This document shows positions 53,103-61,977 of a stretch of 64,000 nt of DNA, in pieces. A program made the position numbers and the translations under genes. The stretch lies in NCBI GenBank assembly GCA_002435745.1, contig DIWT01000043.1, positions 62,001-126,000 of the forward strand, given 5' to 3'. The notes below the pieces were generated by a model. That model saw only the letters and a list, made by a program, of their open reading frames with translations, searched no databases and was not told the DNA's origin. Position 1 is the stretch's first letter; each line of letters starts with the position of its first letter. Source of the DNA: a bacterium UBP15_UBA6099. Lineage in GTDB: Bacteria; UBP15; UBA6099.

Positions 53103-53678
53103 ATGAACGAATATATCTTAATGATTATAGGCGCGATATTCGTAAACAATATCCTGCTCGCTAAGTTCTTGGGCAACTGCCCGTTCCTCGGGGTTTCCAA
53201 GAAGGTCGACACCGCCATGGGGATGGCTTTCGCGGTTGTCTTCGTCATGGTGCTTGCGGCTGTGATGTCTTGGCTGACATGGGAATATCTGCTTGTCCCG
53301 TTCAACTTGCAATATCTAAGGACGATAGCGTTCATTCTCGTGATAGCGGCTCTGGTTCAGTTCGTGGAAATGTTTATGAAAAAGGCGCTGCCGCCGCTTT
53401 ATAAAGCGCTTGGCATCTTCCTTCCTCTTATAACCACAAACTGCGCGGTTTTAGGCGCGTGCGTCATAATTATTGACAACGAATATGATTTGGTGAAGTC
53501 GATAGTTTTCTCATTTGCGTCGGCGGTCGGATACGGGCTTGCTCTGGTGCTCTTCGCGGGGATCAGAGAGAGGTTCGAGACCGCGCCTATTCCAAAAGCT
53601 TTTTCGGGCACTGCAATAGGGCTTGTGACGGCGGGGTTGATAGCTCTTTCGTTCATGGGCTTTCTCGGAATGGTGTGA
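53103..53678 (+). CDS. rnfA: Rnf complex subunit RnfA
   Basis: 191 residues, six membrane helices, homologous to NqrE and RnfE. Contains NNILLAKFLGNCPFLGVSKK and LGIFLPLITTNCAVLGA, the two half-membrane Cys motifs that hold the [2Fe-2S] centre with RnfE. Fifteen bases after rnfE. Confidence 0.95.
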   Translation: MNEYILMIIGAIFVNNILLAKFLGNCPFLGVSKKVDTAMGMAFAVVFVMVLAAVMSWLTWEYLLVPFNLQYLRTIAFILVIAALVQFVEMFMKKALPPLYKALGIFLPLITTNCAVLGACVIIIDNEYDLVKSIVFSFASAVGYGLALVLFAGIRERFETAPIPKAFSGTAIGLVTAGLIALSFMGFLGMV

Positions 53679-53745
53679 AGAGGGCAGAAACGCGGCCCCA
53701 AGAGACGCGGGGCCGAATGCAAAGCTAACTTGCGGGAGATGAAAA

Positions 53746-55845
53746 ATGGACCCTGAAGTAATCAGTGCGATATTGAAGGCGACGGCTGTGATGTTGGGGC
53801 TGGGGCTGGCTGCGGCGGTTCTATTGAGCGCGGCGTCCAAAATATTCTATGTTTACGAAGACCCGCGCATAGCTGAAGTGGAAGGCGCCATGTTGGGCGC
53901 GAACTGCGGCGGATGCGGTTTCGCAGGTTGCTCCGCAGCCGCGGAAGCGGTCGTGAAGGGTAAAGCGGGCGTGGACGTGTGCGTGGCGGGCGGAGTGGCT
54001 TCAGCCGAAGCCGTGGCCAAAGTCATGGGCATGGAAGTCAAAGCCAAAGAGCGGCAGGTCTCAATCCTGAAATGCCGCGCAGGATACAGAATCGACAAGT
54101 TGTATGAGTATCAGGGAATTCAGGACTGCCGCTCGGCGGTGGCCATGTGGGAGGGCGCTCGCAACTGCGACAGATGTTGCATCGGCCTCGGAACCTGCGC
54201 GAAGAACTGTCCTTTCGGCGCGATAAAGATGGGAGCCGAAGGCCTGCCGGTAATCGACCCGGTCGTTTGCACCGGCTGCGGCGCTTGCGTGGCTCTATGC
54301 CCCAAACATGTTCTAGAATTGCAGTCCATGACAGAAAGACTTTTAAGCTTCAATAAAATTTCCGACTGTCTCGCGCCGTGCAGGCAGACATGCCCCGCCC
54401 AGATTGACATTCCGCAATATATCAACCACATCAAACATAAGAGATACAAGGAAGCCATCCAGACGATAAAAGAGCGCAACCCTCTGCCTTTGAGCGTGGG
54501 CAGAGTGTGCCCGCATCCCTGCGAGTACCAGTGCCGCAGAAAGGACGCGGACGAGCCGGTGGCGATCAACCACCTGAAACGCTACGCGGCCGACCTAGAA
54601 ATGAACGCGGGATTCTATCCTGTGGACAGGAACCCGGAAAGCGGCAAAAAAGTCGCCATCGTCGGCGGCGGCCCGGCCGGCCTCACATGCGCGTATTATC
54701 TGCGCAGGCTCGGCCACAGCGCGACCATATTCGACATGATGCCCGAACTTGGCGGAATGATTAGATACGGCATCCCCGAATACAGACTGCCCAAACAAAA
54801 GATTCTCGACAAGGAAATTCAGCACATCCTTGACTTGGGAGTGGACGTCAAACTGAACGTCAAGTTCGGCAGAGACTTCACCATAAAAGACCTGACCGAT
54901 CAAGGGTTCGACGCCGTGTTTATTGGGATCGGCGCATGGAAAAGCTCTCCGATGAGAGTCGAGAACGAAGACGCCAAGGGCGTTATTCACGGGATAAAAT
55001 TCCTTGAGACGATGCACGTCGGCGAAAAGATGAAGCTCGGCAAGCGGGTGGCGGTAATCGGCGGCGGAAACACCGCGATGGACTGCGCGAGAACGGCGGT
55101 CAGGATGGGCGTCGAAGAAGTGATGGTGGTTTACAGAAGGACAAGAGCCGAGATGCCCGCAGAGCCTTACGAAGTCGAAGAAGCGATTCACGAAGGAGTG
55201 AAGTTCCACTTCCTCGTCGCCCCTACGAAAGTCGTCACGGATGAAAAAGGCGAACTGGTCGGCATCGAATGTCTCAAGATGAAGCTCGGAGAGCCGGATG
55301 CCAGCGGACGCAGAAGCCCTGTGCCGATCGAAGGTTCCGAACAGGTCATCAAAGTTGACAATATAATCGCGGCGATCGGGCAGGCCCCGGATGTCAGTTT
55401 CCTCGAATCCGACCCGGAATTGAAGGGCAAGGTCGAAAAGACCCGATGGAACTCAATCGTAGCCGATCCCGGCACTCTTCAGACAAAAGCTCCATTCGTG
55501 TTCACTGGCGGCGACTGTTACAACGGTCCGCTCACAGTGGTGTCCGCCATCGGAGACGGAAGACGCGCCGCAAGAGCCATGCATCTATACTTCGACCCGG
55601 AAGCTGAGCTGAAGGCTCCGCCCGAAGCCCTTATCAAGAACATCCCGGAAAGCTGCCTGCCGTCCGTCACCGGCGTAACATACAAAGCCAGAGTGTCGAT
55701 GCCGGAAGTCGAGCCGGATATCAGGAACAAGGATTTTCAGGAATGCGCTCTCGGCCTGTCCGAAGACGTGGCTCTTTACGAGGCGGATCGCTGTCTGCAA
55801 TGCGGCGTTCTTTGCTATAGCAGGGATTTGATTGAAGTTTCTTAA
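53746..55845 (+). CDS. rnfB: RnfB fused to a GltD/NfnB-like NAD(P)H flavoprotein
   Basis: 699 residues; normal RnfB is about 190-340. Residues 8-32: membrane anchor. 50-80: RnfB Fe-S domain (C54, C57, C62, C79). 138-188: two ferredoxin motifs (C141-C155 and CTGCGACVALCP at 175-186). From ~205 a complete GltD/dihydropyrimidine-dehydrogenase-type module follows: N-terminal Fe-S domain (C208, C212, C216, C255, C259, C263), FAD-binding VAIVGGGPAGLTCA (~303), NAD(P)H-binding VAVIGGGNTAMDCA (~435), TGGDCYNGP (587) and a final CLQCGVLC. There is no stop or SD between the halves. RnfB takes electrons from ferredoxin; the added part resembles NfnB and would let NAD(P)H exchange electrons with it. GGGAG precedes the ATG. 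Confidence 0.95.
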   Translation: MDPEVISAILKATAVMLGLGLAAAVLLSAASKIFYVYEDPRIAEVEGAMLGANCGGCGFAGCSAAAEAVVKGKAGVDVCVAGGVASAEAVAKVMGMEVKAKERQVSILKCRAGYRIDKLYEYQGIQDCRSAVAMWEGARNCDRCCIGLGTCAKNCPFGAIKMGAEGLPVIDPVVCTGCGACVALCPKHVLELQSMTERLLSFNKISDCLAPCRQTCPAQIDIPQYINHIKHKRYKEAIQTIKERNPLPLSVGRVCPHPCEYQCRRKDADEPVAINHLKRYAADLEMNAGFYPVDRNPESGKKVAIVGGGPAGLTCAYYLRRLGHSATIFDMMPELGGMIRYGIPEYRLPKQKILDKEIQHILDLGVDVKLNVKFGRDFTIKDLTDQGFDAVFIGIGAWKSSPMRVENEDAKGVIHGIKFLETMHVGEKMKLGKRVAVIGGGNTAMDCARTAVRMGVEEVMVVYRRTRAEMPAEPYEVEEAIHEGVKFHFLVAPTKVVTDEKGELVGIECLKMKLGEPDASGRRSPVPIEGSEQVIKVDNIIAAIGQAPDVSFLESDPELKGKVEKTRWNSIVADPGTLQTKAPFVFTGGDCYNGPLTVVSAIGDGRRAARAMHLYFDPEAELKAPPEALIKNIPESCLPSVTGVTYKARVSMPEVEPDIRNKDFQECALGLSEDVALYEADRCLQCGVLCYSRDLIEVS

Positions 55846-55955
55846 ATAATGGTTGTCAACGCGGCGATGCCGTCCGCGCATATATAAGACATGATTTTTG
55901 CGAGACCCGGAGAATCCGGGCGTTCGCTCTGAAACTTGAAAACCTTGAACCCGGA

Positions 55956-56453
55956 TCAGGAGGGATGGCAGATTGAATCGCCTGCGATGTTAATGGCCGC
56001 AGCGTCCATATCTTTAGCGCGAGTCAGCACGCTGACTATCGTCGGAGTGTAAGCGGGGTTTTTAGAAGCTGTGCGGTTGCCGACCAGAACCATCGCCGAC
56101 ATAAAGACAGCGAAAACGCCAAGCCCGAAAATAAGAGCGGCGGCGTTATGGTCCCAACCGTAAATTTTGCCGAAGTGGCTGCCTAAAAAAACGCCGGCTA
56201 CCAACCCCACGATGGGAACGAAGAAAATCAGGAAAGAGCCTGTCATGAAAGCGGAGTCGGATATTTCAAGCAGAACGCGGTCGCCTTTTGAGGCTCCGGC
56301 TTTGTTGACGGCCTCGACGAAATTTATTTTGCCGCCGCCCATCGCCGAACACATGCTCTGTCCGCCGCAACCGGCGCAGGCTTCAGTCCTTACCGTTCTG
56401 ACTACGGCTTTCCGCGAGCTTGTGCTTATTACGATTCCCTGTTCGCTAGGCAT
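55956..56453 (-). CDS. rseC: RseC/MucC-family membrane protein
   Basis: 165 residues. N-terminal small domain with Cys cluster CAGCGGQSMC, then two membrane helices (about 73-95 and 103-125), the RseC/MucC layout. RseC-like proteins are often encoded next to rnf genes and in E. coli work with Rnf homologues in reducing SoxR. Transcribed toward rnfB, from a start with AAAGGAGG upstream. It is divergent from the haem protein, with 80 bases between. Confidence 0.85.
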   Translation of the reverse strand: MPSEQGIVISTSSRKAVVRTVRTEACAGCGGQSMCSAMGGGKINFVEAVNKAGASKGDRVLLEISDSAFMTGSFLIFFVPIVGLVAGVFLGSHFGKIYGWDHNAAALIFGLGVFAVFMSAMVLVGNRTASKNPAYTPTIVSVLTRAKDMDAAAINIAGDSICHPS

Positions 56454-56533
56454 GGTCGGCCTCCTTTCTTTACTTTACAGAACAACCGGAACGCGTTCAA
56501 GGTTTCACGAAGCAAAAACCTAAACAAGGAAGC

Positions 56534-58153
56534 ATGAGAGATATGCGAAAACCTATGAGAATTAAAGAACTGGCGGTATGCGCGCTTGCGGCGCTGGTAG
56601 TTTTCGCGGGAACCGGCTGCAAGCAGAAACCGAAAACGGACCCCGAAGCCTGCGAGGTTCCGACGCCGCACATAGGCGCGCATTTTACGCAGGAATGGAT
56701 AGATTCCCATGTTGAGGGACTTGAATCGATCGACCCCGAAAACTGCGAGAGCAGATATTGTTACGCATGCCACGTTTCCGCCGCGCCGCATAAGCCCGGA
56801 ATGGTGGCGCGCCACATCAACGAATACAAGGCCGACCCGAAAAGCTGTCTGGCCTGCCACGACCATTACGATTCCTGCAACGAATGCCATCAGGCTAAAT
56901 GGGCGCATGACAAAAACACAAATAAATGGGACGAACACGGCAAATTCTTCAACGTTGACAAACCCGGACAGCGCACAAACGCGTCTTGCGCGGCCTGCCA
57001 CACCGTGGATTACTGCAATAACGGCGAGTGCCACAAGACGATGGTCGACGACCATGCCAAGGGCTGGAGCTACACTCACCCGATGGTCGCCAAAAAAGAG
57101 AATCAGAAATGCCGCGACTGCCACACGCACAGCTTCTGCATAACCTGCCACCAGAAAAAAATATACAGATACCACGACAGCACGTGGGGAGTCAGCCATC
57201 AGACTTCGATCCAGAGGCTTTCAAAAGACAAGTCGAAAGCCCTCAAGGAGTCCTGCGGCAACTGCCACGCCACCGAATTCTGCCAGAAATGCCACGTCAG
57301 AGATTCCAAGAAATTTAAATATCATGATAGAGCGGACTGGAGAACGAACCACACGAAACAGGCGAAAAAAGAAGAGGCGTCATGTATAGCCTGCCACGGC
57401 AACATGAAGTTTTCTCCCCTCTGCCAGAGTTGCCACGGATACGCGCTGCCTCACCCCGAGGAAGTGCTGAAGAATCACGGCCCGATTCTTCGAAAGAATC
57501 CCTCCGAATGCACCAAGTGCCACAAGAGCGACTTCTGCGATAAATGCCACGCAAAGAGTCCGCCCGCTTCTCACTCGGCAAAAGACTATGTCAAAAACCA
57601 TAAAGCGGACGCCGCCGGCAATGTGGAATTTTGCAACGCCTGCCACAACATCGAAGGAAAGAAGTGCAAGGCGTGCCATTCGCTTATCCCGCATCCGAAG
57701 GACTATCTGAAAACGCACGGCAAGGAAGCCGCCGAGAAGTCCACCCAATGTTCGTTTTGTCACGACCAGAAGTTTTGCGACGACTGCCACAAGAAATCCA
57801 AACCTGCCGACCACAAGAAGGCCAACTTCAAAATGAAGCACGGCCCGGAAGCGCGAGCTAACAACGCCAGATGCGTAGGCTGCCACGCGAAATCGTATTG
57901 CGACACCTGCCACGGCGGCGGAGCGTATCCGCACGCCGACGATATCGCTTCCAACCACGGCGATCTCGCAAACAAGCAGTTCAAACGCTGCGCCATCTGT
58001 CACAAGACAGCCGACTGCGAGAATTGCCATTCAGATATTAAGCCCGCCGACCACAACGAGGACTTCATGTCGTCGCACGGTCCGGCGGCCAAAGCTAAAA
58101 ACGCGCTCTGCATGCTCTGCCACAAGAAAGACTATTGCGCTCAGTGCCATTGA
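56534..58153 (+). CDS. Multihaem c-type cytochrome lipoprotein (22 CXXCH motifs)
   Basis: 539 residues. Lipobox VVFAGTGC gives a lipid-anchored, exported protein. From C76 (CYACH) to the last residues (CAQCH, then stop) I count 22 CXXCH motifs plus one CX4CH (CNNGECH), about one per 20 residues, mostly in pairs such as CTKCHKSDFCDKCH. Additional His residues (SH, NHG, KTHG) could serve as distal ligands. Such proteins carry electrons across or outside the envelope. It lies next to rnf and rseC, suggesting it takes electrons from Rnf or a menaquinone pool; this is inference. The chain stops right after the last haem motif. No cytochrome c maturation genes are in the window. Confidence 0.92.
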   Translation: MRDMRKPMRIKELAVCALAALVVFAGTGCKQKPKTDPEACEVPTPHIGAHFTQEWIDSHVEGLESIDPENCESRYCYACHVSAAPHKPGMVARHINEYKADPKSCLACHDHYDSCNECHQAKWAHDKNTNKWDEHGKFFNVDKPGQRTNASCAACHTVDYCNNGECHKTMVDDHAKGWSYTHPMVAKKENQKCRDCHTHSFCITCHQKKIYRYHDSTWGVSHQTSIQRLSKDKSKALKESCGNCHATEFCQKCHVRDSKKFKYHDRADWRTNHTKQAKKEEASCIACHGNMKFSPLCQSCHGYALPHPEEVLKNHGPILRKNPSECTKCHKSDFCDKCHAKSPPASHSAKDYVKNHKADAAGNVEFCNACHNIEGKKCKACHSLIPHPKDYLKTHGKEAAEKSTQCSFCHDQKFCDDCHKKSKPADHKKANFKMKHGPEARANNARCVGCHAKSYCDTCHGGGAYPHADDIASNHGDLANKQFKRCAICHKTADCENCHSDIKPADHNEDFMSSHGPAAKAKNALCMLCHKKDYCAQCH

Positions 58154-58184
58154 GATAGCGCTTCCAATCGCGAAACCAGCAAAA

Positions 58185-58213
58185 CGGCTCCCCTAACAGG
58201 GAGCCGTTTTTTT
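58185..58213 (+). terminator. Rho-independent terminator after the multihaem gene
   Basis: CGGCTCCC (58185-58192), loop CTAACA, GGGAGCCG (58199-58206), then seven T. Preceded by AAAA, so it could also work for transcripts from the right. Confidence 0.9.
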
Positions 58214-58215
58214 AT

Positions 58216-58240
58216 CCCGAATCCTAATGACGGATTCGGG
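58216..58240. repeat. Dispersed hairpin repeat, copy 2
   Basis: CCCGAATCC (58216-58224), loop TAATGAC, GGATTCGGG (58232-58240), one base after the stop of nrdG. It is the partner of the copy at 43844-43868; 24 of 25 bases are identical. Confidence 0.8.
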
Positions 58241-58241
58241 T

Positions 58242-59030
58242 TTATCGGTCTGCGCTGTGGTTTATAAACTTTGGGGCTGATTCCGTCTCGATATCGGGTG
58301 CGGGCGGTTCGTTCATCTGAAAGTCGGGAAGATTGCGGATGGAGAATACGGGGAATCTATCGGAAATCCTGTGGGCGACGGCCCTGAAAAAATCCGGGCC
58401 GTACGGAGGGACGCTGAGCAGAGACGCGTCGAGAGAATCCACCGGGTGGAACTGCTGGAGGTGGTATGCCGCCGCCCCGTGAAGTTCTTCAGATATTTCG
58501 TCGATGTCAAAAGGGTCGTGCAGAGAAGGATGCACAGTGGTTCGGAACTCATAGCGGCAGGTTGCTCGGTGAATAAGAAGCATGGCGGAAGCATGAACGC
58601 GTTCAGCCATGCCTTTTGCGCCTACCACCGAGTCTAGCTTTCTGAGCGGAGCCTTATAGTCCATCGCCACATATTCGGCCAGCCGCTCTTCAATAATCCA
58701 TTCCAACGTTTCAGGATTGCTGCCGTTGGTGTCGATTTTGACATCTACGCCGATGCGCTTAACCGCGCAAAGGAAATCTATTATTCCGTGGTTGAGAGTC
58801 GGTTCGCCGCCCGTAATCACCACGCCGTCGATGAACCCGCGCCTGTGTTTAAGCTCGCGGAGTATCTCTTCGGCGTCGACATCCGGAACGGTGTCGGTTG
58901 ATATCAGGTCTCTGTTGTAACAAAACCTGCACCTGAAGTTGCATCCGCCGACGAAGACTATGGACGCGACGCGTCCGGGATAGTCAATTAGCGAAGTTCC
59001 CTGAAACCATTTTATCGGCAACAAATTCAT
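58242..59030 (-). CDS. nrdG: Anaerobic ribonucleotide reductase activase NrdG
   Basis: 262 residues, a radical SAM protein. SAM-cluster motif CNFRCRFC in VGGCNFRCRFCYN, then VVITGGEPTLN and the later strand AEYVAMDYKAPL. The N-terminus QGTSLIDYPGRVASIVF is typical of the longer NrdG type found with ATP-cone NrdD in anaerobes. It activates the glycine of its partner, here on the small preceding gene. Its start lies inside the end of that small gene (47-base overlap), so the two are translationally linked. Confidence 0.92.
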   Translation of the reverse strand: MNLLPIKWFQGTSLIDYPGRVASIVFVGGCNFRCRFCYNRDLISTDTVPDVDAEEILRELKHRRGFIDGVVITGGEPTLNHGIIDFLCAVKRIGVDVKIDTNGSNPETLEWIIEERLAEYVAMDYKAPLRKLDSVVGAKGMAERVHASAMLLIHRATCRYEFRTTVHPSLHDPFDIDEISEELHGAAAYHLQQFHPVDSLDASLLSVPPYGPDFFRAVAHRISDRFPVFSIRNLPDFQMNEPPAPDIETESAPKFINHSADR

Positions 59031-59193
59031 TTTCCACCGCCGCGGAGCGAGTTATCTCGGAGTCGAACGAAGCCGTTTCGTACACGACTCGGTTGTTGAA
59101 CTCCTCTCGCTTTCCGACGTTCCAGTGTTTCACCGGGCGAAAATATCCGACCACCCGGGCGTACACTTCAGTTTGTTCTTTGCATGATGCCAT
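58984..59193 (-). CDS. Separate glycyl-radical domain of class III ribonucleotide reductase
   Basis: 69 residues. The sequence CKEQTEVYARVVGYFRPVKH and then WNVGKREEFNNRVVYE is the C-terminal glycyl-radical segment of NrdD (consensus EVYSRVxGYxRPVxxWNxGKxxEF), with Gly16 as predicted radical site. In most bacteria this is the end of NrdD itself; here the nrdD frame ends 78 bases earlier. The two are in the same frame, but TGA, TGA and TAA lie between them, and AAGGAA sits nine bases before this ATG, so it is made separately. Overlaps nrdG by 47 bases. Confidence 0.85.
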   Translation of the reverse strand: MASCKEQTEVYARVVGYFRPVKHWNVGKREEFNNRVVYETASFDSEITRSAAVENEFVADKMVSGNFAN

Positions 59194-59271
59194 TGTTTTT
59201 TATTCCTTTCATAGATTTCGGCGGGCGTTCGCCGCGCTTAGGCGCTTCTCGCCGGGGCTAATCAATGGAGT

Positions 59272-61299
59272 TCAGGCGTTTGCCGCCGTCTCCTCCTCGT
59301 CATCGTCATAGGGGCATGTGTGATGCGCCCCGGATATATATCCGTGTTTCGGACAGATGGTGAATGTCGGCGAAATGGAAAAATATGGCAGTCTGAAGTT
59401 CTCGGCTATCTTGCGCACCAGCTTCTTGCACACCATCGGGTCCTCAATGCTTTCGCCGATGAAACCGTGCAGGACGGTCCCGCCGGTGTATTTCGCCTGA
59501 AGCTCGTCCTGATGGGTGAGCGCGGCGAATATGTCGTTCGTGGCGTCCACCGGAAGCTGGGAGGAGTTGGTGTAGAAAGGCTGCTCCTTGCCTGAGGCGA
59601 TGATTTTCGGAAAGCTCTTCCTGTCGAGCCGGGCGAGCCTGTACGATGTGCCTTCGCCGGGAGTGGCTTCGAGGTTGTAGCTGACTTCCTCTTTGCTGTT
59701 CAACTGATAGTCTTTAACGCGGTCGCGCATGTGGTCGAGAACTCTGAGAGCGAAATCACGGCCTTCAGGGGTGTCTATTCCCTTGCCGAGATAGTTCAGG
59801 CAGCATTCGTGCATGCCGATGAGGCCGATGGTCGAGAAGTGGTTCGCCCAGTACGCGTCTCTGACGCTCTTCACGTTGGCAAGATAGAATTTCGAGTACG
59901 GATAAAGCGTTTGGTCTGTGAAATGCTCTAGCACCTTGCGCTTAGTGTCGAGGCTTTCGCGGGCCAGATCCATCAGTTCATCGACTTGCTCGAAGAAATG
60001 GACGTCGTCTGTGGCTGTGTAGCCGATTCGCGGCATGTTGAGCGTGACCACTCCGATGCTGCCGGTCTGCGGGTTCGCTCCGAAAAGCCCGCCGCCGCGC
60101 TTCATCAGTTCCCTCTTGTCCAGTTTCAGGCGGCAACACATGCTGCGGACATCGTCCGGGCTCATGTCGCTGTTTATGAAGTTAGCGAAGTAGGGTATTC
60201 CGAACTTCGCCGTCATCCGCCACAGCGGGAGCAGCTTCGGGTTGTCCCAGTCGAAATCCCTCGTCAGGTTGTATGTCGGGATGGGGAAGGTGAAAATGCG
60301 GCCTGAAGCGTCGCCCTGCATCATTATCTCCGCGAACGCGCGGTTTATCATGTTCATCTCATGCTGGAATTCGCCGTATGTTTCTTTCAGGCGTTTGCCG
60401 CCCACTATCACCGGCTCGTTGGCGTACACGGAAGAAGGCTGCAAGTCCATCGTCAGGTTTGTGAACGGAGTCTGAAAACCTACTCTCGTCGGGATGTTCA
60501 GATTGAACACGAACCCCTGCATCGCCTGTTTGACATCCTCGTAGGAAAGGCCGTCGTAGCGGATGAAAGGAGCCAGAAGAGTGTCGAAACTGGAGAAAGC
60601 CTGCGCCCCGGCGGACTCGCCCTGCATGGTGTAGAAAAAGTTCACAATCTGGCCGAGCGCGCTCCGGAAATGCTTCGGCGGAGAGCTTGCGATTTTGCCG
60701 AAAGCGCCTTGAAACCCCTTCTCCAAGAGTTGTTGCAAGTCCCATCCGCAACAGTAAACGCTCAGAAGGCCGAGGTCGTGAAGATGAAGCCTTCCAGAGT
60801 TGTGCGCTTCGCCTATCGCCGGGCTGTAAATTTTTGTCAACCAATATCTCGATATGACAGAGGAAGAGATATAGTTGTTCAGCCCCTGAAGGGAATAATC
60901 CATATTGGAATTTTCGTTTATGCGCCAGTCTTCGCGGTCGACATACGAGTCTACCAGCCGGACGGCGTCCTCGAGCAGAGAGCGCGCCTGACGTATCTGG
61001 GCGCGCTGCTCTCGGTAGAGGATGAACGCTTTGGCCGCCGCGGGCTTGTGCGCGTCCATCAGCGCGTTTTCCACCAGATCCTGCACTTCCTCGACCGACG
61101 GAACTCTGTCCCGCTTGTAATAAACCAGCTCGATCAGGGACATCACTTTCTGCCCGATCTCATCCGCCGTGTTGCGGTCCTGTTTCTCGCCGGACGCATG
61201 TAGAGCTTTCCTCGCCGCCTCTACTATTCGCGCGACGTTGAATTCCTGCAGCCTTCCGTCTCTCTTCCGTATCAGCTTTATTACTTTTGGACTGTTCAT
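59272..61299 (-). CDS. nrdD: Anaerobic ribonucleoside-triphosphate reductase NrdD, lacking its C-terminal radical domain
   Basis: 675 residues. ATP-cone at 5-95 (VIKLIRKRDGRLQEFNVARI) for allosteric control, then the ten-stranded barrel (HLHDLGLLSVYCCGWDLQQLL, QGFVFNLNIPTRVGFQTPF, SPDDVRSMCCRLKLD, IGLIGMHECCLNYLGKG). The end, ISPTFTICPKHGYISGAHHTCPYDDDE, corresponds to the beginning of the zinc site that normally precedes the radical loop, but the next Cys is Asp and the chain stops; the radical glycine is on the next gene. Start at ATG 61299 with GGAG nine bases upstream. Confidence 0.93.
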   Translation of the reverse strand: MNSPKVIKLIRKRDGRLQEFNVARIVEAARKALHASGEKQDRNTADEIGQKVMSLIELVYYKRDRVPSVEEVQDLVENALMDAHKPAAAKAFILYREQRAQIRQARSLLEDAVRLVDSYVDREDWRINENSNMDYSLQGLNNYISSSVISRYWLTKIYSPAIGEAHNSGRLHLHDLGLLSVYCCGWDLQQLLEKGFQGAFGKIASSPPKHFRSALGQIVNFFYTMQGESAGAQAFSSFDTLLAPFIRYDGLSYEDVKQAMQGFVFNLNIPTRVGFQTPFTNLTMDLQPSSVYANEPVIVGGKRLKETYGEFQHEMNMINRAFAEIMMQGDASGRIFTFPIPTYNLTRDFDWDNPKLLPLWRMTAKFGIPYFANFINSDMSPDDVRSMCCRLKLDKRELMKRGGGLFGANPQTGSIGVVTLNMPRIGYTATDDVHFFEQVDELMDLARESLDTKRKVLEHFTDQTLYPYSKFYLANVKSVRDAYWANHFSTIGLIGMHECCLNYLGKGIDTPEGRDFALRVLDHMRDRVKDYQLNSKEEVSYNLEATPGEGTSYRLARLDRKSFPKIIASGKEQPFYTNSSQLPVDATNDIFAALTHQDELQAKYTGGTVLHGFIGESIEDPMVCKKLVRKIAENFRLPYFSISPTFTICPKHGYISGAHHTCPYDDDEEETAANA

Positions 61300-61977
61300 G
61301 TCATTTCTCCGGCCTAAATATAGCGACCGATTCAAACGCCGAATCCCGCGCAATACGCACAGGGCCGTCGCTCGTCCGGCTGCGTTGTCATTTATGGTTC
61401 CGGGCTTTTATTCCCGGCTGGCATTAAGGGGCCGGCTGAACTTCCGCCGGGGTATTATTCTAGTTTGACCTTCTCATGTGTCCCCTTGACGCACAGGACG
61501 CATTTCAGAACAACTCAAGCATTCCCTTTAACCGGATTAAAATTCCGGCCTGCTATTATTAATGGTTTTACCTATATTTACCCCTGTTTGAACTATGAGT
61601 TCCGATTTTAATTTATCTTTTAATCCCTGTCAACCATAATTTCCATATTTAGTTCGTTTTTTTTCTAATTATTTCTAGGCACACAACATATTGAGTCCTT
61701 TTGATACTTTTTGACCAAAAAAAGACGGATAGTCTAGAGCATACCCAAGCAAATTAAAGCTTGAAGGAATGAAAATGTATTTAAAAATGGCGACTATAGG
61801 CAGGTATGGGCGCAGGCGGAATCCTGTTGCTTTTTGACGCTTGTTTATTTGCCTTTTTTTGTTGCTTATAAATCTCTGTTATGCTTTCATAGCATATTTT
61901 GCGTTTTTTTAGACTTTTCTGTTAATATTATCGCCGCCGATTGTATAATATCGCAAATCTTCTTTGGGAGGCATGCC
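61300..61977. other. Divergent regulatory region nrdD / S15 hydrolase
   Basis: 678 bases, the right part AT-rich, no gene. On the minus strand TAGAATAAT (complement of 61454-61462) could be a -10 for nrdD, with no good -35. On the plus strand TATAAT lies at 61944-61949, 29 bases before the hydrolase start, with TTAATA 16 bases upstream. I found no NrdR-box pair that I could support. Confidence 0.4.

Noticed and set aside
57380..58030. 216-codon hydrophobic minus-strand frame opposite the multihaem gene
   Set aside because: The hydrophobic look is produced by reading the complement of repeated Cys/His/Lys codons; no start signal.
59194..59274. Selenocysteine or readthrough joining nrdD to the small glycyl-radical ORF
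   Set aside because: The frames are in phase, but the gap contains TGA, a second TGA and TAA, and the small ORF has its own AAGGAA and ATG, so separate translation is the simpler reading.
60361..61203. 280-codon plus-strand frame opposite nrdD
   Set aside because: Antisense to a strongly conserved nrdD; composition and lack of motifs mark it as a shadow.
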